Assembly (NCBI GenBank): GCA_020057985.1
Contig: JAGVEU010000113.1
Span: forward strand, 1-8,847
Length of the DNA stretch: 8,847 bases
From: Calditrichota bacterium
GTDB taxonomy: Bacteria; Electryoneota; RPQS01
Direction: 5' to 3'
Positions 5,390-8,847 of this stretch are shown one piece after another (positions within the stretch are counted from its first letter, which is position 1; each line of letters begins with the position of its first letter). The notes under the pieces were generated by a model, which was not told the DNA's origin, made no database searches, and saw nothing but the letters and a program-made list of their open reading frames with translations. Position numbers and translations under genes: made by a program.

Positions 5390-8300
5390 ATGAAAAAAGT
5401 ATTACGTATTCTCTTGCTTCTTTGCGCAGGAACAATGTGGACAAATTCTGCCGTCTATGCGCAATGTGCGACGAGCATGTTAGTAGCGCTCGACGGCGAG
5501 CAAATGACCCTTAACGTGTCGGTGCGAACCATGGATCCTCACTGCATTGCAGGTGGAACGATCTATTATGAGTGCATCCCACTGGGAGCGGTTTTCTACG
5601 AGCGGGAAAGCGAGAGCCGGTGGGACTGGTGTTTCGAAATCAAAGCCACCGACGAGATCAGCCGGAATCCAATTGTTGCTGTGAACATGCCTCCCGGTAT
5701 GCCTTTCCAACTTCTTGCCCGTACGGTGTACACAGAGCCGGAGATTTATCCGTCGCAGATTAAGGAGGAAATGGTGTGGGTTAATCCGATGAGCGGATTT
5801 CTTGAGACCTATCATCCGACTCCATGCCTGGACAATGTTCCTTCTGTAGTAGTTCATGGCAGCTTCTGTTTTCTGGTCTGTCACAAAGTCTATCGTATCC
5901 AGCTCGTGACAACGCCCTTCGAAGGACAACCGATTATTAATGTCACTCCCGGATGCCCCGGTGGAAGTACTTGCCCGCCATATCCCTGTGCACCAGGTGA
6001 TCCGTGGGATTTCATCCACTTTGTCTATTGGGAGAATGGCTCATGGTGGCTCTACTTCGAGTACTCGGATGCAGCCAACGAACCGGTCTGCTACTGCGTG
6101 ACATGGCACGAAAGCTTGCCTCCCAACTGCGCCCCGCATGCATTGGCTGCATTCAACGAGGTGACGCAAACCTTTGATATCACAAACTGGAATGAAGGCA
6201 CTTGCGGGTCCGGCTATACCCGCGAGTACTTTTCCTTCCCGCCCGGAGGTTATGTCGGAGAAGTCATGGACAACGACTGCGATGTGACCGAGGGAGTTTA
6301 CCATCACAAGAAAATTCCTGCCGGTGCCGGCAGCTTCATGCCGGGCGAAACGTTTCAATTGGTAGCCTACATCAACTATGACACGCTCTGTCCAACTCGA
6401 CCGCCTGACTACCCGAGTGACTGGCTAATCGAGACTGTTCGAGTCCTTCCCAACGGCGGTCTCGAACGGGTGAGCGTCGGCAATTGCCAATCGGCAGGTG
6501 GCGATCATGTGCCAACGTCTATGGCGTTCGGTGAAGCCCAGTGCTTTGTTGTCTGCCACAAGCACTACTACGTGCTGCTGGATACTCCTCTAAATGCCAC
6601 ACCGATGGTCTCCATCACTCCGGGGTGCGATCCGCCTTGTATGTCGCCGTATCCCTGCACTCCGGGCAATCCCGGAGATTATTGGTATGCCATCGAACGC
6701 TGGGGGAATCAGTATTACCTTCATTTCGAATATTCCAATGAGCAGCGCGAGCCTGTCTGCTACTGCGTCCACTACAACAACTTGGTCATGCACAGCGCCG
6801 ATGTATACTCGCTGGCCAGTCTGCGCAATCCTGACTATGATGTCGAGAGCTTTTTCGACATCACCTATTGGACATCCAGTGTGCAGTCTGAGGGAGTGGG
6901 CACGATGGAAATCCTGGCCTATCCTCCGGGAGTCTATATCGGCCCGTATGACCCACAGTTTATTGCTCGCGAAAGGAAGGAAACGCGAGAAATAGCGGTT
7001 GGTCCGGGCAGTTTGCCTCCGGGAACAACCGGCTTCTTCGATGTTTTTGTCGAGGTAACCATCGAGGGTGAACTGCAGAGAAAGGAGATTATTGAGAGCT
7101 TCATTGTAACTCCCCAAGGTCGTCTTGAGCGCTGGGATCCCGTCACCCCTTGCACTGGCCTTGTGCCGCCAATGATGGACGTGGGACAATCGTCCTGCTT
7201 CCTTGTGTGCCATCAGATCTATGACATTATCATGAACGCGCCACCCGGCGCAGGCGAACCGATTATCAGCGTCCTAACCGGATGCAATGAATGGCCGCAA
7301 TGCTCATTCGCCCCATTCTGTGAGCCGGGCGCACCAACGGATTACTGCTATCGCTTTTATCGCGATCCGCTCGGAATCTGGCACATGCTTTTTGAATATT
7401 CAAATCCAATGCACGAGCCAGTCTGCTATTGTGTGACCTACGAAGGAAACCTGCCCGACTGTGAGACACATGAGTTACTCGCGCTCGACGAACGCGACCA
7501 AACCCTCGATATTAGCATGTGTGTCGTTCCGAGATTTCCTAATCCTCCTGCACCATGCATTGCCAACGGTCATGTGACTCTGTGGTCTGATCCTCCCGGA
7601 GCGCTCTTCATCGTGCATCCGGGACAATTGGATTTCCATGATGTTGGCGCAGAATGGTACACCATTGAAGTGGCGGTTCTTCCCGGTGAATTGCCGCCCA
7701 ATGTGCCGATAACGCTCTACGCACTTATTGATTACACCGATCCGCCTTACCCGGATGTACTAAAGAGCGAGACTGTGCGAGTAGAGATGAATGATCCGCC
7801 ACAGTTTGAAATCGCGGACATGGGTGGCGAGTGCATTTATGAGGACGTCCCGCCTTACGGAATGTATGCCGGTGACTCATATTGTTTCCAAGTTTGCCAC
7901 AATGTCTATCATGTGCCAATCTTTTGGCCATATCTTACAACGCCTCAGATAACCATCACTCCCGGCTGTTACGGTCCTCCGATAGATCAGTGTATGCCAG
8001 TTGCCGACTGCATGCCGGGTGGACCCTTCGACTACCGTTGGGTCCTCCATCCGGGAGATGTCACTTGGGAATTGGAGTTTGAGTATTCCAATCCAAACAT
8101 CGAGCCGGTCTGCTTCTGCGTCACTGTATCGCAGCCCCCGTGTAATCCCGTAAGCGATCTGGTGATAGACTACGGCCATCCTTACGCCGGTGACCCGCCA
8201 TCCGTTCGCCTCAACTGGACTTGTCCACAGCAGGCAATGTACTTGATCTACACGACGACAGTGCCAGACACTTCGGGCAGACCACCGCATAATCTCTGGA

Positions 8301-8428
8301 CTCTCGATGCAGCACTCTATCTGCCTCCCGGCCCCGCAGAGTGGCACCCGTTTAATACTCCAAACTGGTGGTACAGGCTCTATTACATCGTCGCTGATTG
8401 TACTCCACCCTCGAAACAAACCAGATAA
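5390..8428 (+). CDS. Large secreted Cys-rich protein of four tandem two-domain modules plus an FN3-like C-terminus
   Basis: A 1012-aa protein. I take ATG 5390 as start because AAGGAG (5378-5383) lies 6 bases upstream and residues 1-24 then form a clean signal peptide (MKKVLRILLLLCAG..., cleavage after VYA-24). The open frame reaches back to 5309 but that start has neither property. The mature chain alternates a variable beta-rich domain A ('...PPGxYxG...GxLPPG...ESxxVxPxGxLER') and a domain B with seven invariant Cys. B copies span residues 160-237, 385-460, 603-682 and 832-911, a period of 218-229 residues. Each runs C-x3-C-H, then GC, C, C-x-P-G, 'FEYS[ND]' and 'EPVC[YF]CV'. Residues from about 918 resemble an FN3-like fold ('VRLNWTCPQQAMYLIYTTT'). 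I recognise no named family for A or B. The even Cys spacing suggests disulfides, or possibly metal binding, in an extracellular stalk or adhesin. No sortase, T9SS or membrane anchor is seen. Confidence 0.85.
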   Translation: MKKVLRILLLLCAGTMWTNSAVYAQCATSMLVALDGEQMTLNVSVRTMDPHCIAGGTIYYECIPLGAVFYERESESRWDWCFEIKATDEISRNPIVAVNMPPGMPFQLLARTVYTEPEIYPSQIKEEMVWVNPMSGFLETYHPTPCLDNVPSVVVHGSFCFLVCHKVYRIQLVTTPFEGQPIINVTPGCPGGSTCPPYPCAPGDPWDFIHFVYWENGSWWLYFEYSDAANEPVCYCVTWHESLPPNCAPHALAAFNEVTQTFDITNWNEGTCGSGYTREYFSFPPGGYVGEVMDNDCDVTEGVYHHKKIPAGAGSFMPGETFQLVAYINYDTLCPTRPPDYPSDWLIETVRVLPNGGLERVSVGNCQSAGGDHVPTSMAFGEAQCFVVCHKHYYVLLDTPLNATPMVSITPGCDPPCMSPYPCTPGNPGDYWYAIERWGNQYYLHFEYSNEQREPVCYCVHYNNLVMHSADVYSLASLRNPDYDVESFFDITYWTSSVQSEGVGTMEILAYPPGVYIGPYDPQFIARERKETREIAVGPGSLPPGTTGFFDVFVEVTIEGELQRKEIIESFIVTPQGRLERWDPVTPCTGLVPPMMDVGQSSCFLVCHQIYDIIMNAPPGAGEPIISVLTGCNEWPQCSFAPFCEPGAPTDYCYRFYRDPLGIWHMLFEYSNPMHEPVCYCVTYEGNLPDCETHELLALDERDQTLDISMCVVPRFPNPPAPCIANGHVTLWSDPPGALFIVHPGQLDFHDVGAEWYTIEVAVLPGELPPNVPITLYALIDYTDPPYPDVLKSETVRVEMNDPPQFEIADMGGECIYEDVPPYGMYAGDSYCFQVCHNVYHVPIFWPYLTTPQITITPGCYGPPIDQCMPVADCMPGGPFDYRWVLHPGDVTWELEFEYSNPNIEPVCFCVTVSQPPCNPVSDLVIDYGHPYAGDPPSVRLNWTCPQQAMYLIYTTTVPDTSGRPPHNLWTLDAALYLPPGPAEWHPFNTPNWWYRLYYIVADCTPPSKQTR
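5867..8122 (+). repeat. Four copies of a seven-Cys module (CxxxCH ... EPVC[YF]CV)
   Basis: The B-module copies lie at 5867-6100, 6542-6769, 7196-7435 and 7883-8122. Invariant parts are CFxVCH (FCFLVCH, QCFVVCH, SCFLVCH, YCFQVCH), a central GC (TPGC in three copies, LTGC in the third), two further Cys with the second followed by x-P-G, 'FEYS[ND]' and 'EPVC[YF]CV'. Loop lengths between the third and fourth Cys vary from 3 to 8 residues. Most conserved residues are cysteines, glycines and aromatics, as expected of a small disulfide-stabilised fold. DNA identity between copies is low, so this is ancient internal duplication, not recent recombination. Confidence 0.82.
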
Positions 8429-8448
8429 TCAGAATTAGTGTTAACTAT

Positions 8449-8484
8449 GGAGGGCGCGCTCGCAATGGCGCGCCCTCCTTTTTT
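8449..8484 (+). terminator. Strong intrinsic terminator after the Cys-rich repeat gene
   Basis: GGAGGGCGCGC (8449-8459) and GCGCGCCCTCC (8468-8478) form a perfect 11-bp stem with an 8-base loop, followed directly by T6 (8479-8484). It begins 20 bases after the stop codon at 8426-8428. It is the clearest terminator in the window and separates the secreted-protein gene from the aminotransferase gene. Confidence 0.93.
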
Positions 8485-8649
8485 CGAAAACCCATCGTGC
8501 CCCCCTAACAGATGTGCAAAAGACGACAACACCGCCAGACTGCAAGTGGCGTGCATTTGTGGAGTATTTTTTGTATCTTTGCATGTTTCTCCCTACTTCA
8601 GTGGGGGATGAAACCGAGCCACCATGCCAAGCAAACCGCACGTCCTCAA

Positions 8650-8847
8650 ATGATCCATCCACCAGCCGCACGCACGGCAAGAATCTCATCGGCGATCACC
8701 CTCGAAATCGTCGCCCGCACTGCTGAACTCAGAGCCCAGGGCAAACAAGTTCTGTCTATGTCAGTCGGTGAGCCTGATTTCGACACTCCGCTGCCCATTC
8801 GCGAAGCCGGCAAGTATGCCATTGACCACGGCATCACCCGCTACACG
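8650..8847 (+). CDS. Class I/II PLP-dependent aminotransferase (aspartate aminotransferase-like), N-terminal part
   Basis: The frame runs off the right edge after 66 codons. The residues 'RISSAITLEIVARTAELRAQGKQVLSMSVGEPDFDTP' followed by 'IREAGKYAIDHGITRYT' are the N-terminus of fold-type I aspartate aminotransferases. GEPDFDTP is the hallmark motif of the substrate-binding side, and G-x-T-x-Y-T leads into the next conserved block. These cytoplasmic enzymes transfer the amino group of aspartate or related amino acids to 2-oxoglutarate. The PLP lysine lies outside the window. ATG 8650 gives the N-terminal length usual in the family. An in-frame ATG at 8608 would add 14 residues (MKPSHHAKQTARPQ), and neither start has a well-spaced SD. 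Exact substrate cannot be told from this part. Confidence 0.88.
   Translation, partial: MIHPPAARTARISSAITLEIVARTAELRAQGKQVLSMSVGEPDFDTPLPIREAGKYAIDHGITRYT

Noticed and set aside
5867..5884. CxxxCH motifs repeated four times, suggesting a multiheme c-type cytochrome
   Set aside because: The canonical haem motif is CxxCH. Here every copy has C-x3-C-H with hydrophobic residues between and five further invariant cysteines per module. That pattern fits a disulfide or metal fold better than haem attachment. Rare CX3CH haem sites exist, so a haem stain would settle it.
6590..7213. Long minus-strand open frame of about 207 codons inside the Cys-rich repeat gene
   Set aside because: It is antisense to the second and third modules, has no ribosome binding site or domain features, and its length follows from the codon composition of the plus-strand gene.
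8551..8581. Bacteroidota-type promoter (TTTG ... TATCTTTG) before the aminotransferase gene
   Set aside because: TATCTTTG at 8574-8581 fits the TAnnTTTG -7 element, but the only TTTG upstream (8556-8559) is 14 bases away rather than about 19. No good sigma70 pair was found either, so no promoter is annotated there.
8624..8653. Nine-codon ORF (MPSKPHVLK) whose stop overlaps ATG 8650 as ATGA, suggesting translational coupling
   Set aside because: It has no ribosome binding site at useful spacing and is short enough to be chance. It would matter only if 8650 is confirmed as the start.

Overview
The window reads as ordinary bacterial chromosome from an uncultured lineage, with medium GC and compact genes. 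The large secreted multidomain proteins resemble those common in candidate phyla of the FCB group (KSB1- or Zixibacteria-like) or in Planctomycetes: Kre9/KNH-type 'APNGGE' Ig-like repeats, a 'GxCC...C...C' cysteine cassette followed by a PPC domain, right-handed beta-helix proteins and FN3-like tails. This placement is inference from protein style only; no rRNA or taxonomic marker is present.

Layout. Positions 1-53 (minus) hold the first 17 codons of a probable IS630-like transposase running off the left edge. Positions 54-364 are intergenic. They contain a 14-codon ORF with a textbook Shine-Dalgarno, a GC-rich hairpin, and a strong sigma70-like promoter (TTGACA-N17-TAAACT) whose spacer carries a perfect 14-bp palindrome. 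Positions 365-3253 (plus) encode a 962-aa lipoprotein: four Ig-like repeats, a clostripain-family (C11) domain whose expected nucleophilic cysteine is serine, a Cys-rich cassette and a PPC domain. Two palindromic elements fill the convergent gap 3254-3355. On the minus strand, 5068-3794 encodes a secreted beta-helix protein and 3775-3356, 18 bp downstream, a YjbQ/UPF0047 enzyme; the two are probably co-transcribed.

A divergent control region (5069-5389) precedes the plus-strand gene 5390-8428. This encodes a 1012-aa secreted protein built from four alternating pairs of two domain types. One type has seven invariant cysteines per copy (CxxxCH ... GC ... C ... C ... VC[YF]C), and the chain ends in an FN3-like segment. 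I do not recognise this repeat family, and it is the best candidate for something undescribed. Its gene ends at a very strong intrinsic terminator (8449-8484). The start of a class I PLP-dependent aminotransferase (aspartate aminotransferase-like) then runs off the right edge.

Three consecutive large genes encode exported proteins with repeat or adhesive architecture, so the block is mainly a cell-surface/secretome segment set between ordinary metabolic genes (YjbQ, aminotransferase). No CRISPR array, tRNA, rRNA, phage module or recognisable defence system was seen.
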